Below, in pieces: positions 8,723 through 16,802 of a stretch of DNA of 64,000 nt. The notes under the pieces are model-generated. The model was not told the DNA's origin and searched no databases. It saw nothing but the letters and a program-made list of their open reading frames with translations. Numbering within the stretch: the first letter of the stretch is position 1; each line of letters opens with the position of its first letter. Origin of the DNA: Flavobacteriales bacterium (GTDB taxonomy: Bacteria > Bacteroidota > Bacteroidia > Flavobacteriales_F > PHOS-HE28); contig JAIOIH010000086.1 of NCBI GenBank assembly GCA_019912395.1, positions 1 through 64,000 on the forward strand, in the 5' to 3' direction. The position numbers were made by a program, and so were the translations under genes.

Positions 8723-9409
8723 TCAGGCCTCGAACCTGTAGCCCATGCCTTTTACCGTACCGATGCGGTCGTCACCGATCTTCTCCCTCAGTTTGCGGAT
8801 GTGGACATCGATGGTGCGGTCGCCCACGAAGATGTCCGTGCCCCAGATCCGCGAATAGATCTCGTCCCGCAGGAAAACCTTTCCGGGCTTGCTCATGAGC
8901 AACGCCAGCAATTCGAATTCCTTCTTCGGCAACTGAAGCGTCTCCGTGCCCTTGGTCACGGAGATCCGTTCCAGGTCTATGCGGATGCCGTTCGCTTCGA
9001 TGATCCGATCGTACTGTGCGCTTTGGCCGGATCGCTTCAGGAGCGCTTGCACCTTGGAGACGAAAACCTTGGGCCGGACCGGTTTGTTAATGTAGTCGTC
9101 AGCACCGGCATCGTACCCGGCGATGTGGGAATAATCCTCCGTGCGCGCGGTGAGGAAAACGATCAACGTACGCTCCATGCCTGCGGTCTTTCGCAATTGG
9201 TCGCAGACCTCCACGCCGTCCATGCCGGGCATCATGATGTCCAACACCACGAGATCAGGTCTTTCGGATCCGGCCAACTTCAAGGCCTCGCGTCCATCCT
9301 TGGCGGTGAACACGCGTATGCCTTCGCGTTCAAGGTTGTAGCGCAGAAGGTCCAGGATATCCTCCTCGTCGTCCACCAACAACACCTTCTTGGCCATAGC
9401 GTTTGTCAT
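8723..9409 (-). CDS. phoB: PhoB-like OmpR-family response regulator
   Basis: A 228-residue cytoplasmic transcription factor. The receiver domain has the acidic pair at 13-14, phospho-acceptor Asp57 in DIMMPGMDG, Thr87 and Lys109 (INKP). The C-terminal winged helix spans ~135-228 with LPKKEFELLALL, the recognition segment DRTIDVHIRKLREKIG and GTVKGMGYRF. It would activate phosphate-starvation genes when phosphorylated by the PhoR-like kinase encoded nearby. The start at 9409 (MTNAMAKK) avoids a non-conserved extension to 9445 that would begin inside the promoter; Met at 9397 is also possible. An array of 11-bp-spaced hexamers upstream suggests autoregulation. PhoB rather than another OmpR regulator is favoured by the surrounding phosphate genes. 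Confidence 0.82.
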   Translation of the reverse strand: MTNAMAKKVLLVDDEEDILDLLRYNLEREGIRVFTAKDGREALKLAGSERPDLVVLDIMMPGMDGVEVCDQLRKTAGMERTLIVFLTARTEDYSHIAGYDAGADDYINKPVRPKVFVSKVQALLKRSGQSAQYDRIIEANGIRIDLERISVTKGTETLQLPKKEFELLALLMSKPGKVFLRDEIYSRIWGTDIFVGDRTIDVHIRKLREKIGDDRIGTVKGMGYRFEA

Positions 9410-9432
9410 TTTCGTTCCACTGAACGGCACTG

Positions 9433-9487
9433 CAAATTGAAGCAACGCTTTGAGGTCGAAGTTAAGCGGGTGCGAACAAATTGTTAG
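9433..9487 (-). promoter_or_regulatory. Putative PhoB autoregulatory operator and promoter
   Basis: Read on the minus strand, hexamers CTAACA (9487-9482), TTCGCA (9476-9471), TTAACT (9465-9460) and CTCAAA (9454-9449) lie 11 bp apart. They are followed after 8 nt by TCAATTTG (9440-9433), one base off the -7 consensus. The second and fourth repeats are weak, but TAAC recurs exactly 22 bp apart. Confidence 0.5.
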
Positions 9488-9534
9488 CGATGTTGCCCAC
9501 TTGGGCCGACCTCAGCACTGAAAGGGACCCGAGG

Positions 9535-9987
9535 TCAGGTCCACCATCCCCGCACGGCAGCGACCAGCACCGCATACCGCGCCGCCTTGCCCATGAACAT
9601 CAACATGGTCACCGGCCAGAGCCGTGCGCGGAACAGGCCCAGCGCGATGGCGATCGGATCTCCGATCACCGGCAACCAGCACAGTAGGGCGGACCAGTAA
9701 CCGAAGCGCTGGACGAGCGCTCGCCAACGCTGCACCTTGGAAGGGTCCACCCGCAGCCAACGCATCAACTTGCCCTCAGGCAACCAGCGACCGATGCCAT
9801 AATTCGTCATCCCTCCCAGCGTATTCCCGATGCTCGCCGTAAGCAGCAGCGGCAAACTGCCCCACGGCCCCAAGGCCATGGCCAGGAGCAGGGCTTCGGA
9901 GCTGAACGGCAGGATCGTCGCCGCGAGAAAACAGGCCAGGAAAAGTGCTGGCAATCCGGCATCGGCCCAGCCCGTGAAAAGCTCCAT
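9535..9987 (-). CDS. YqaA-family (DedA/SNARE-associated-like) membrane protein
   Basis: A 150-residue inner-membrane protein with about four hydrophobic segments. It carries the family features F..E.LL near residues 28-34, a glycine-rich loop GNTLGGMTNYGIGRW, and W..LLCWLPVIGDPIAIALGLFR in the second half, as in E. coli YqaA and the small DedA relatives. DedA-superfamily proteins act in lipid-carrier or lipid translocation and membrane homeostasis; the role of YqaA members is not settled. It stands alone, divergent from the outer-membrane barrel gene at 10047. A CATCTTCG element 5 nt before the ATG resembles the near-leaderless promoters seen elsewhere in the window. Confidence 0.75.
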   Translation of the reverse strand: MELFTGWADAGLPALFLACFLAATILPFSSEALLLAMALGPWGSLPLLLTASIGNTLGGMTNYGIGRWLPEGKLMRWLRVDPSKVQRWRALVQRFGYWSALLCWLPVIGDPIAIALGLFRARLWPVTMLMFMGKAARYAVLVAAVRGWWT

Positions 9988-10046
9988 GGGCGCGAAGATG
10001 GGAAGATCGGCACGGGATCGGCAAAGTCCTGTGCAAATCCACCACC

Positions 10047-10727
10047 ATGCGCACCCCCATCCTTCTTCTCATACTGGCCGCAACGTCCTTTGCGGCCCCG
10101 GCCCAACCGAAGGGCTATGATGGCCAGATCGGCGGCACCGTCGGCATGAGCATTCCCACGGGTGAATTCGCGGACACCTGGGGCAAGGAGATGTTCACCT
10201 TCGGTGGTCAGTTGGCCATCCCTTCGCGGCGGCTCCCGCTCCAGCTCGGTTTAGCCTTCGGATATGGCATCATGGGCAAGGATGTGAGCACGGTGACCGT
10301 TTCGGATCCCTCGCTCCTCGCGACCGAAGGCCAACTGACGGTGAAGGCCAAGGTGCTCAGCTATCATCCCTTCCTGCGCTTCAGCCCTTCCAAGGGAAAG
10401 GTACGCCCTTACGTGGACGGCCTGGTCGGAATGCGCCAGTTCACCACCCAAAGCCGCGTGACCGTGGAAGGTCTGGACAAGCCGCTCAGCAAGGAACGGA
10501 ACGCGAACGACTTCGCCCTGAGCTCCGGCTGGGCTGCGGGGCTGATGATCGGCGTTGGGGAAATCGGTTACATCGAAGCACGCGTGGAGCGCTTCCACAG
10601 CGGAAAAACCACCTATGTGGACCCCTCGTCGATCACGACCGACAGCGATGGCAACGTCACCTTCAACACGCTCAACAGCGCTACCGGCGCGGTGAACGTA
10701 CTGCTCGGGCTGGGGATCCGATTCTGA
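10047..10727 (+). CDS. Outer-membrane beta-barrel protein
   Basis: A 226-residue exported protein. Residues 1-19 form a signal peptide (MRTPILLLILAATSFAAPAQ-like, cut after AQ). The mature part consists of alternating amphipathic strands with Gly turns: IGGTVGMSIPTGEF, LQLGLAFGYGIMG, VRPYVDGLVGMRQF. It ends in NVLLGLGIRF with a C-terminal Phe, the usual signal for outer-membrane insertion. This resembles the porin-family/outer-membrane beta-barrel domain proteins common in Bacteroidota. No ligand or enzymatic role can be deduced. It lies between yqaA (divergent) and purH (158 bp downstream). The intervening stretch has only a weak hairpin at 10746-10762 without a T-run. Confidence 0.7.
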   Translation: MRTPILLLILAATSFAAPAQPKGYDGQIGGTVGMSIPTGEFADTWGKEMFTFGGQLAIPSRRLPLQLGLAFGYGIMGKDVSTVTVSDPSLLATEGQLTVKAKVLSYHPFLRFSPSKGKVRPYVDGLVGMRQFTTQSRVTVEGLDKPLSKERNANDFALSSGWAAGLMIGVGEIGYIEARVERFHSGKTTYVDPSSITTDSDGNVTFNTLNSATGAVNVLLGLGIRF

Positions 10728-10884
10728 GATCTCCCCGTGGGGGTCGGTCCGTGAAGCGGACCTGGAACGGCTCCGTTTGCGCTGAATGCGTGCGCAAACT
10801 GTTTGTAACCGGGCTGAAAAGCCGTGAGGGAGCACCGGTTTTCTTTCGTCGGGGACTGGTAAACTTGCGCAACCCAAGCCCGGC

Positions 10885-12429
10885 ATGGCGGAAACTACCA
10901 AGCGCATTGAGCGTGCACTGATCTCCGTATTCGACAAGGATGGCCTTGAGCCCATCGTGCGAGAACTGCACCGGTCGGATGTGGTCCTGTACAGCACTGG
11001 CGGGACGCGCTCCTTTATCGAAGGGCTTGATCTGCCGGTGATCCCCGTGGAGGACCTCACCACGTTCCCGAGCATTTTGGGCGGAAGGGTGAAGACGCTC
11101 CATCCAAAGGTCTTCGGCGGGATCTTGGCGCGCAGAGGGATGAGCGCGGACGTGGCCCAGATGGAGGAGCATGCCATTCCGCCCATCGACCTGGTGATCG
11201 TGGACCTGTACCCGTTCGAGGCCACGGTGGCTGCAGGAGCATCCGAGAAGGAGGTAATCGAGAAGATCGACATCGGGGGGATCTCCCTGATCCGCGCAGC
11301 GGCGAAGAACTACGCCGATGTGTTGATCATTCCCGCACAGCGGTACTACGCCGAGGCCCTGCGGTTGCTCTCCACGCAGAGCGGCGCCACCTCCCTGGCC
11401 CAGCGCAAGGCCTTCGCCACCCATGCCTTCGCGGAGAGCGCGCACTACGACAGGGCCATACATGCCTGGTTCACCGGTGCTGACAGTGGAGCGACCGAGG
11501 TTCCGGCAACCGAAGGCCAGCCCGTGCATGCGCTGCGCTATGGCGAGAACCCCCACCAGCAGGCCAGCTTCATCGGCGACCTCGATGGCATTTTCCAGCG
11601 GCTCAATGGCAAGGAGCTCAGCTACAACAATCTGCTCGATCTGGATGCAGGCGTGGAATTGATCACGGACTTGGAATTGCTCCAAGGCGTTCCCTTTGCC
11701 ATTCTCAAGCACAATAACGCGTGTGGCGCTGCCGTGAGGCCCACCCTGACGGAAGCTTGGGAGGCCGCCTTGGCCGGTGACCCGGTCAGTGCGTTCGGTG
11801 GCGTGCTGATCACCACGGCCACCATCGATGCCGGCACGGCCGCCATGATCGATGGTCTTTTCTTCGAGATCATCTGCGCGCCCGGCTATGATGCAGAGGC
11901 CCTGGAGGTGCTGCGCAGGAAGAAGAACCGCATCATCCTGGAACGGAAGCGAACGACCGGCGGTCCGCGCAAATACCGCACGGCACTCAACGGCATCCTC
12001 TCCCAGGCACCGGACCACGTCGTGGACCGCGTGGAAGGCATGCGCACCGTGAGCGAAAAGGCACCCTCGGCCACTGAGCTGAAGGACCTTGAATTTGCCA
12101 ACATCCTGGTGAAGCACACCAAGAGCAACGCCATCGTCCTCGCCAAGGACCTGCAATTGTTGGGGAGCGGCACGGGCCAAACCAGCCGCGTGGATGCCTT
12201 GGAGCAGGCCATCGCCAAGGCGGGCAAGTTCAACTTCGGCCTTCACGGGGCGGTGATGGCGAGCGACGCGTTCTTTCCGTTCCCGGACTGCGTGGAGATC
12301 GCGGCGAACGCGGGCATCACCGCCATCGTACAACCCGGAGGCAGCATTCGGGACCAAGAAAGCATCGATGCCTGCAATACGCACGGCATCGCCATGTGCA
12401 TCACAGGTAACAGACACTTCAAACACTGA
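10885..12429 (+). CDS. purH: Bifunctional AICAR transformylase / IMP cyclohydrolase
   Basis: A 514-residue cytosolic enzyme catalysing the last two steps of IMP synthesis: formylation of AICAR with 10-formyl-THF, then ring closure. The N-terminal cyclohydrolase domain (MGS-like fold, ~1-190) shows LISVFDKDGLEPIVRELH, STGGTRSFIE and GGRVKTLHPKVFGGIL. The transformylase domain carries LRYGENPHQQASF and KHNNACG (Lys275-His276-Asn277), which binds substrate, and ends with QPGGSIRDQESIDACN and GNRHFKH. Length and motifs are normal for the family. It is followed by mreB after only 8 bp, so purH may be the first gene of the rod-shape operon. Confidence 0.96.
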   Translation: MAETTKRIERALISVFDKDGLEPIVRELHRSDVVLYSTGGTRSFIEGLDLPVIPVEDLTTFPSILGGRVKTLHPKVFGGILARRGMSADVAQMEEHAIPPIDLVIVDLYPFEATVAAGASEKEVIEKIDIGGISLIRAAAKNYADVLIIPAQRYYAEALRLLSTQSGATSLAQRKAFATHAFAESAHYDRAIHAWFTGADSGATEVPATEGQPVHALRYGENPHQQASFIGDLDGIFQRLNGKELSYNNLLDLDAGVELITDLELLQGVPFAILKHNNACGAAVRPTLTEAWEAALAGDPVSAFGGVLITTATIDAGTAAMIDGLFFEIICAPGYDAEALEVLRRKKNRIILERKRTTGGPRKYRTALNGILSQAPDHVVDRVEGMRTVSEKAPSATELKDLEFANILVKHTKSNAIVLAKDLQLLGSGTGQTSRVDALEQAIAKAGKFNFGLHGAVMASDAFFPFPDCVEIAANAGITAIVQPGGSIRDQESIDACNTHGIAMCITGNRHFKH

Positions 12430-12437
12430 CTCCCCCC

Positions 12438-13466
12438 ATGGGCTGGTTCAATAATTTTTTCACCCAGGAGATCGCGATAGACCTTGGCACGGCGAACACC
12501 TTGATCATCCACAACGACAAAGTGGTGGTGGACGAGCCCAGCATCGTGGCGAAGGACCGCTCCACGGGCAAGGTCATCGCCATTGGCCGGCAGGCCCAAC
12601 AAATGCACGGGAAGACCCACGAGAACATCAAGACGGTGCGCCCCTTGAAGGACGGAGTGATCGCGGACTTCCAAGCGGCGGAGGACATGATCAAGGGCAT
12701 GATCAAGATGATCAATCCCGGTCGTCAGCTCTTCACGCCCAATATCCGCATGGTGATCTGCATTCCCAGCGGCATCACCGAAGTGGAAAAGCGCGCGGTG
12801 AAGGACAGCGCGGAGCATGCGGGCGCGAAAGAGGTCTACCTGATCCATGAGCCCATGGCCGCCGCGATCGGCATCGGCATCGACGTGGAGGAACCCATGG
12901 GCAACATGATCATCGATATCGGCGGGGGCACCTCGGAGATCGCGGTGATCGCGCTGGGCGGCATCGTGTGCGACAAGAACATCCGCGTGGCGGGCGACGA
13001 GTTCACCAACGACATCGAGGAGTACATGCGCCGCCAGCACAACATCCTGGTGGGCGAGCGCACGGCCGAGCAGATCAAGATCGAGGTGGGCAGCGCGCTG
13101 GTAGAGCTGGAAGACCCCCCGCCCGACTATGCCGTGCGCGGCCGTGACCTGATGACGGGCATACCCAAGGAGATCACCGTGACCTACTCAGAGATCGCCC
13201 AGGCGCTGGACAAATCGATCAGTAAGATCGAGGAGGCCATCCTCAGCGCACTGGAAAGCACCCCGCCGGAACTCAGTGCGGACATCTACCGTACGGGCAT
13301 CTACCTCGCCGGGGGCGGCGCCCTCCTGCGCGGCCTGGACAAGCGCATCAGCATCAAGACGAAGCTGCCCGTGCATGTAAGCGAAGACCCGTTGCGGGCC
13401 GTGGCCCGGGGCACCGGCATCGCTTTGCGCAACATCGACCGGTTCCAGTTCCTCATGCGGGAGTAG
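12438..13466 (+). CDS. mreB: Rod shape-determining actin homologue MreB
   Basis: A 342-residue bacterial actin that forms membrane-bound filaments guiding lateral wall synthesis. The N-terminus has an amphipathic MGWFNNFF segment. The phosphate-1 motif DLGTANTLI (~15-23), IDIGGGTSEIAVI (~158-170) for phosphate 2 and the adenosine motif LAGGGALLRGLD near the end are all present. Length is typical. It leads the mreBCD-mrdA-rodA block, which acts together: MreC/MreD bridge the filament to the PBP2-RodA synthase. The 146-bp gap to mreC carries an unusual repeat tract, whereas all later genes of the operon overlap. Confidence 0.96.
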   Translation: MGWFNNFFTQEIAIDLGTANTLIIHNDKVVVDEPSIVAKDRSTGKVIAIGRQAQQMHGKTHENIKTVRPLKDGVIADFQAAEDMIKGMIKMINPGRQLFTPNIRMVICIPSGITEVEKRAVKDSAEHAGAKEVYLIHEPMAAAIGIGIDVEEPMGNMIIDIGGGTSEIAVIALGGIVCDKNIRVAGDEFTNDIEEYMRRQHNILVGERTAEQIKIEVGSALVELEDPPPDYAVRGRDLMTGIPKEITVTYSEIAQALDKSISKIEEAILSALESTPPELSADIYRTGIYLAGGGALLRGLDKRISIKTKLPVHVSEDPLRAVARGTGIALRNIDRFQFLMRE

Positions 13467-13537
13467 GGACGATGCATGCATCGTCCATGCTCCCGCTCCC
13501 TGCATCGTCCATGCTCCCAGCATCGTCCAATATGCCC
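13467..13537. repeat. Palindrome plus short tandem repeats in the mreB-mreC spacer
   Basis: A perfect 20-bp palindrome (GGACGATGCATGCATCGTCC, 13467-13486) begins at the mreB stop codon. An 18-bp unit TGCATCGTCCATGCTCCC occurs at 13477-13494 and 13501-13518 (24-bp period), with a degenerate third copy at 13519-13537. No open frame is needed to explain it. It could be a hairpin that tunes mreC expression or a replication-slippage tract. Confidence 0.85.
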
Positions 13538-13612
13538 ACAGCGTCCATCGATCGAACGGCACGCATGATCAATCCCACGGGCGGATGATGCAGACCGACT
13601 GAGAGCACTACC

Positions 13613-14440
13613 ATGCGCGACCTCTTCCGCTTCCTCTTCCGCCAGCGCAACAACCTGCTGTTCCTGGCCCTTATGGTGGTGTCCATCTCCTTGCTGGTCA
13701 ATGGAAATATGCACCAGCGTGCCCAGGCCATCAGCAGCAGCAATGCCGTGGTGGGGCAGATCTATAAATGGCGCCACGAGGTCACCGAATTCACCGACCT
13801 GCGCGCGGTGAACCGCCAGTTGGCCCTGGCGTTGGCTGCGGAGCGGAACAGATGGCACAACATGCCAGGCCGCTCTGACAGTTCCCATGTCGGGAACGAT
13901 AGTGCGCAAGCCCAGCATTACACCTTCATCACGGCCCAAGTGATCAACAGCACAACCCACAAGGAGCGCAACTACATCACCCTCGGCAGCGGATCATTGG
14001 AGGGGATCGAACCGGACATGGGCGTGATCGGCATGAACGGGCTGGTGGGCATCGTTCGGGACGTGAGCCCGCACTTTGCCTTGGTCACCGGCATCCTGGG
14101 CAATGAATACCGCACGAGCGTCCAGTTGAAGCGGACGGGGCATTTCGGATTGCTGAGCTGGGACACCGACGACCCCTATACGGCCTCCCTGGTCGATGTG
14201 GCCAACCACGTACCCGTTTCCATTGGCGATACCGTGGTGACGCGGGGCAACGACGGCATCTTCCCGCCGGGCGTTCCCGTGGGCACCGTGATCGCCGTGA
14301 ACGATGATCCCGGAAGCAATTTCCACGACATCCGGCTCCACCTCACCGAGGACCTCACGCGCACGGCCTATGTGCATGTGGTCACGGACCTGTTGAAAGG
14401 CGAACGGGACACGCTCGAAGCCAAGGTTGCGCTACCATGA
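13613..14440 (+). CDS. mreC: Rod shape-determining protein MreC
   Basis: A 275-residue bitopic membrane protein. An N-terminal cytoplasmic stretch (MRDLFRFLFRQR) is followed by one transmembrane helix (~14-32), a coiled-coil-like region (~60-85, LRAVNRQLALALAAERN) and a periplasmic beta-domain containing NYITLGSGSLEGIEPDMGVIGMNGLVGIV and DTVVTRGNDGIFPPGVPVGTV, both typical of MreC. It links MreB filaments to PBP2 and activates the elongasome. Its stop overlaps the mreD start by 4 bp. The start at 13613 follows a 76-bp AT-neutral stretch after the spacer repeats. Confidence 0.93.
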   Translation: MRDLFRFLFRQRNNLLFLALMVVSISLLVNGNMHQRAQAISSSNAVVGQIYKWRHEVTEFTDLRAVNRQLALALAAERNRWHNMPGRSDSSHVGNDSAQAQHYTFITAQVINSTTHKERNYITLGSGSLEGIEPDMGVIGMNGLVGIVRDVSPHFALVTGILGNEYRTSVQLKRTGHFGLLSWDTDDPYTASLVDVANHVPVSIGDTVVTRGNDGIFPPGVPVGTVIAVNDDPGSNFHDIRLHLTEDLTRTAYVHVVTDLLKGERDTLEAKVALP

Positions 14441-14958
14441 TCACCACTGTCAGGAACCATATCCTCGCCTTCCTCCTGCTGGTCCTCCTGCAGGCCTTGG
14501 TACTGGACCATCTGGACCTGGCCCATGGCTGGGTGGTGCCGTACCTGTACGTGCTCTTCATCATCTCCCTCCCGTTCGACACACCGCCATGGGGCACCTT
14601 GGTGCTGGGCTTTGTGCTGGGCATTGCGATGGACTTCTTCAGCAGTACCCCGGGGATGCACGCCAGTGCCTGCGTCATCATGGCGTATGCCCGCATCTGG
14701 ATGCTCAGGATCCTGGCCCCGCGGGACGGTTACGACCATGCCCAAAGACCCATCGTGCAGCACATGGGCATTTCGTGGTACATGACCTTTGCCGGGGTTT
14801 TGGTCCTCTTGCACCATCTCTGGCTTTTCTTCGTTGAAGTGTATCGGTTCGATGACTTCTTCACCACCTTCCTCCGTGCCGTCATGAGCGCTGCCGCCAC
14901 CCTTGTGCTTTGTTTGCTGGCCCAAGCGCTCACTTCGCGCGAGATCCGGTCCCGATGA
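14437..14958 (+). CDS. mreD: Rod shape-determining membrane protein MreD
   Basis: A 173-residue polytopic inner-membrane protein with about five hydrophobic helices, matching MreD in size and topology (for example HILAFLLLVLLQALVL, VPYLYVLFIISLPFD, GTLVLGFVLGIAMDFFS). MreD proteins are poorly conserved in sequence, so the assignment relies on topology, the D-x-F-s...PGMHA pattern and location between mreC (4-bp overlap) and mrdA (4-bp overlap). It is thought to help hold the MreB-MreC-PBP2 elongasome together. Confidence 0.9.
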   Translation: MITTVRNHILAFLLLVLLQALVLDHLDLAHGWVVPYLYVLFIISLPFDTPPWGTLVLGFVLGIAMDFFSSTPGMHASACVIMAYARIWMLRILAPRDGYDHAQRPIVQHMGISWYMTFAGVLVLLHHLWLFFVEVYRFDDFFTTFLRAVMSAAATLVLCLLAQALTSREIRSR

Positions 14959-16802
14959 ATTTCGACGAGCGCAAGTATGTCCTGATCACGGCGGTTGTCT
15001 TCATCTGCATCGTCTTCATCCTCAGGCTCTTTTGGATCCAGGTAGTGGACACCAGTTGGACCGCACGCGCCGCCGACATCAGTGAGCGCAAGATCACCGT
15101 CTTCCCCTCACGCGGACTCATCTACGACCGCGATGGCGAACTGCTCGTGGCCAATACGCCGGTGTACGACATCATGGTGGTGCCACGGGAGGTGAAGGAC
15201 CTGGACACGCTCGGGCTGTCCCGGCTGCTGAACGTTCCCCTGGACCAGGTGCGCGAACGGCTGCGCAAGGCCCGCGAATACTCGATCTGGAAACCCAGTG
15301 AATTCGAACGGCAGATCACCTCCGGACAGTACGCGGCCATTTCCGTACACCTCTACAAGTATCCCGGCTTCTACGGGCAAAGCCGAACCCTCCGTACCTA
15401 CCCCCCGCACTTGGGCGCCCACATGCTCGGCTATCTCAGCGAGGTGAACGCCAGCAAAGTGGAACAGGATCCCTACTACAAGCCCGGCGACGTGATCGGC
15501 GTGGGCGGCCTGGAGAGCTTCTACGAGAAGGACCTGCGCGGTAAGCGCGGCGTGAAATACGTGGTGGTCGATGTCCACAACAATGTGCAAGGCCCGTTCA
15601 AGAACGGGCAGTTCGATACGCTGGCATACGCCGGGAAAAACCTCTACACCAGCATCGACATACGCATGCAGGCCCTGGGCGAGCAGCTGATGCGGAACAA
15701 GAAGGGAAGCATCGTGGCCCTTGATCCAAGAACCGGGGAAGTGCTGGCCTTGGTCAGTTCGCCAACCTATGATCCCGAACTCCTGGTGGGACGGGTGCGC
15801 AATACAAACTACCGGAAACTCCAGCAGGACTCGCTCACTCCCCTCTTCGACCGGGCCCTGCAGGCGCAATATCCCCCAGGCTCGATCTTCAAACTACCCC
15901 AGGCCGCCATTGCGCTGCAGGAAGGGGTGATCAACCTGAACACCGGCTTCGCCTGCAACACGGCCCTCGTGGGCTGCCACAGCCACCCCAATGCACGCAC
16001 CGTGGAGGAAGCCGTGCAGATGTCCTGCAACCCCTACTTCTACCATGTCTTCAAACGGGTGATCGAGCAGGGAAAGACGAACGATCGCTTCACGGATGCC
16101 GCACTGGGCATGGCGGAGTGGAAGACCTACATGGAAAGCTTCGGCTTCGGCCATCCCTTGGCCTTGGACCTTCCCGCGGTAAAGGGTGGCAGCATTCCCG
16201 GTACAGCATACTACAACAAGGTGTATGGGGATCGGGCGTGGGCGTTCAGCAACATCTATTCGCTGAGCATCGGCCAGGGTGAGGTGTTGGTGGTGCCCAT
16301 GCAAATGGCCAATCTCGCGGCCATCTTCGCCAACAGGGGGTACTATTACGATCCGCACGTGGTGCGGGCGATCGGCAACCCGGACAGCTTGAACACGCAT
16401 GTTGCGCGCCACGAGACCTTGGTGGACGACAAATGGTTCCCCCCGATCGTGGAGGGCATGCGCCGGGTGGTGAACGAGCCGGGCGGAACGGCACGGCGGG
16501 CCCGGATCCCGGGCATTACCGTATGCGGCAAAACGGGGACGGCCCAGAACCCCCATGGCAAGGACCATGCGGTGTTCATCGCCTTCGCCCCCCTGGACGA
16601 CCCCAGGATCGCCATAGCCGTTTACGTGGAGAACTCCGGCTTCGGTGGTACTTGGGCCGCGCCCATCGCCAGCCTTTGCATGGAGCAGTACCTTACCGAC
16701 AGCATCTCGCGGCCCGAACTGCTGCAACAGATGCTGGATGCCGACCTGATCGCCACCGAGGGCAACTATAAGAAGTTCGTGAGCAAACGGCGTAGGCAAT
16801 GA
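14955..16802 (+). CDS. mrdA: Penicillin-binding protein 2 (elongation-specific transpeptidase)
   Basis: A 615-residue class B PBP that cross-links peptidoglycan during rod elongation. The start at 14955 overlaps the mreD stop (ATGA) and gives MNFDERKYV followed by one transmembrane helix (~8-28). A pedestal domain (~60-230) precedes the transpeptidase domain, which has the active-site SxxK (Ser310-Ile-Phe-Lys313), SxN (Ser357-Cys-Asn359) and KTG (526-528). All catalytic motifs are intact and the length is usual. It would act in the periplasm with RodA, encoded immediately downstream with a 4-bp overlap. Confidence 0.95.
   Translation: MNFDERKYVLITAVVFICIVFILRLFWIQVVDTSWTARAADISERKITVFPSRGLIYDRDGELLVANTPVYDIMVVPREVKDLDTLGLSRLLNVPLDQVRERLRKAREYSIWKPSEFERQITSGQYAAISVHLYKYPGFYGQSRTLRTYPPHLGAHMLGYLSEVNASKVEQDPYYKPGDVIGVGGLESFYEKDLRGKRGVKYVVVDVHNNVQGPFKNGQFDTLAYAGKNLYTSIDIRMQALGEQLMRNKKGSIVALDPRTGEVLALVSSPTYDPELLVGRVRNTNYRKLQQDSLTPLFDRALQAQYPPGSIFKLPQAAIALQEGVINLNTGFACNTALVGCHSHPNARTVEEAVQMSCNPYFYHVFKRVIEQGKTNDRFTDAALGMAEWKTYMESFGFGHPLALDLPAVKGGSIPGTAYYNKVYGDRAWAFSNIYSLSIGQGEVLVVPMQMANLAAIFANRGYYYDPHVVRAIGNPDSLNTHVARHETLVDDKWFPPIVEGMRRVVNEPGGTARRARIPGITVCGKTGTAQNPHGKDHAVFIAFAPLDDPRIAIAVYVENSGFGGTWAAPIASLCMEQYLTDSISRPELLQQMLDADLIATEGNYKKFVSKRRRQ

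Noticed and set aside
10746-10762. Hairpin GGTCCG/CGGACC before purH as terminator or purine riboswitch
   Set aside because: The stem is only 6 bp with no T-run, and no purine-riboswitch core was found.
10681-12426. Long minus-strand open frame opposite purH
   Set aside because: purH on the plus strand has all family motifs; the antisense frame reflects GC-rich codon bias and has no recognisable domain.
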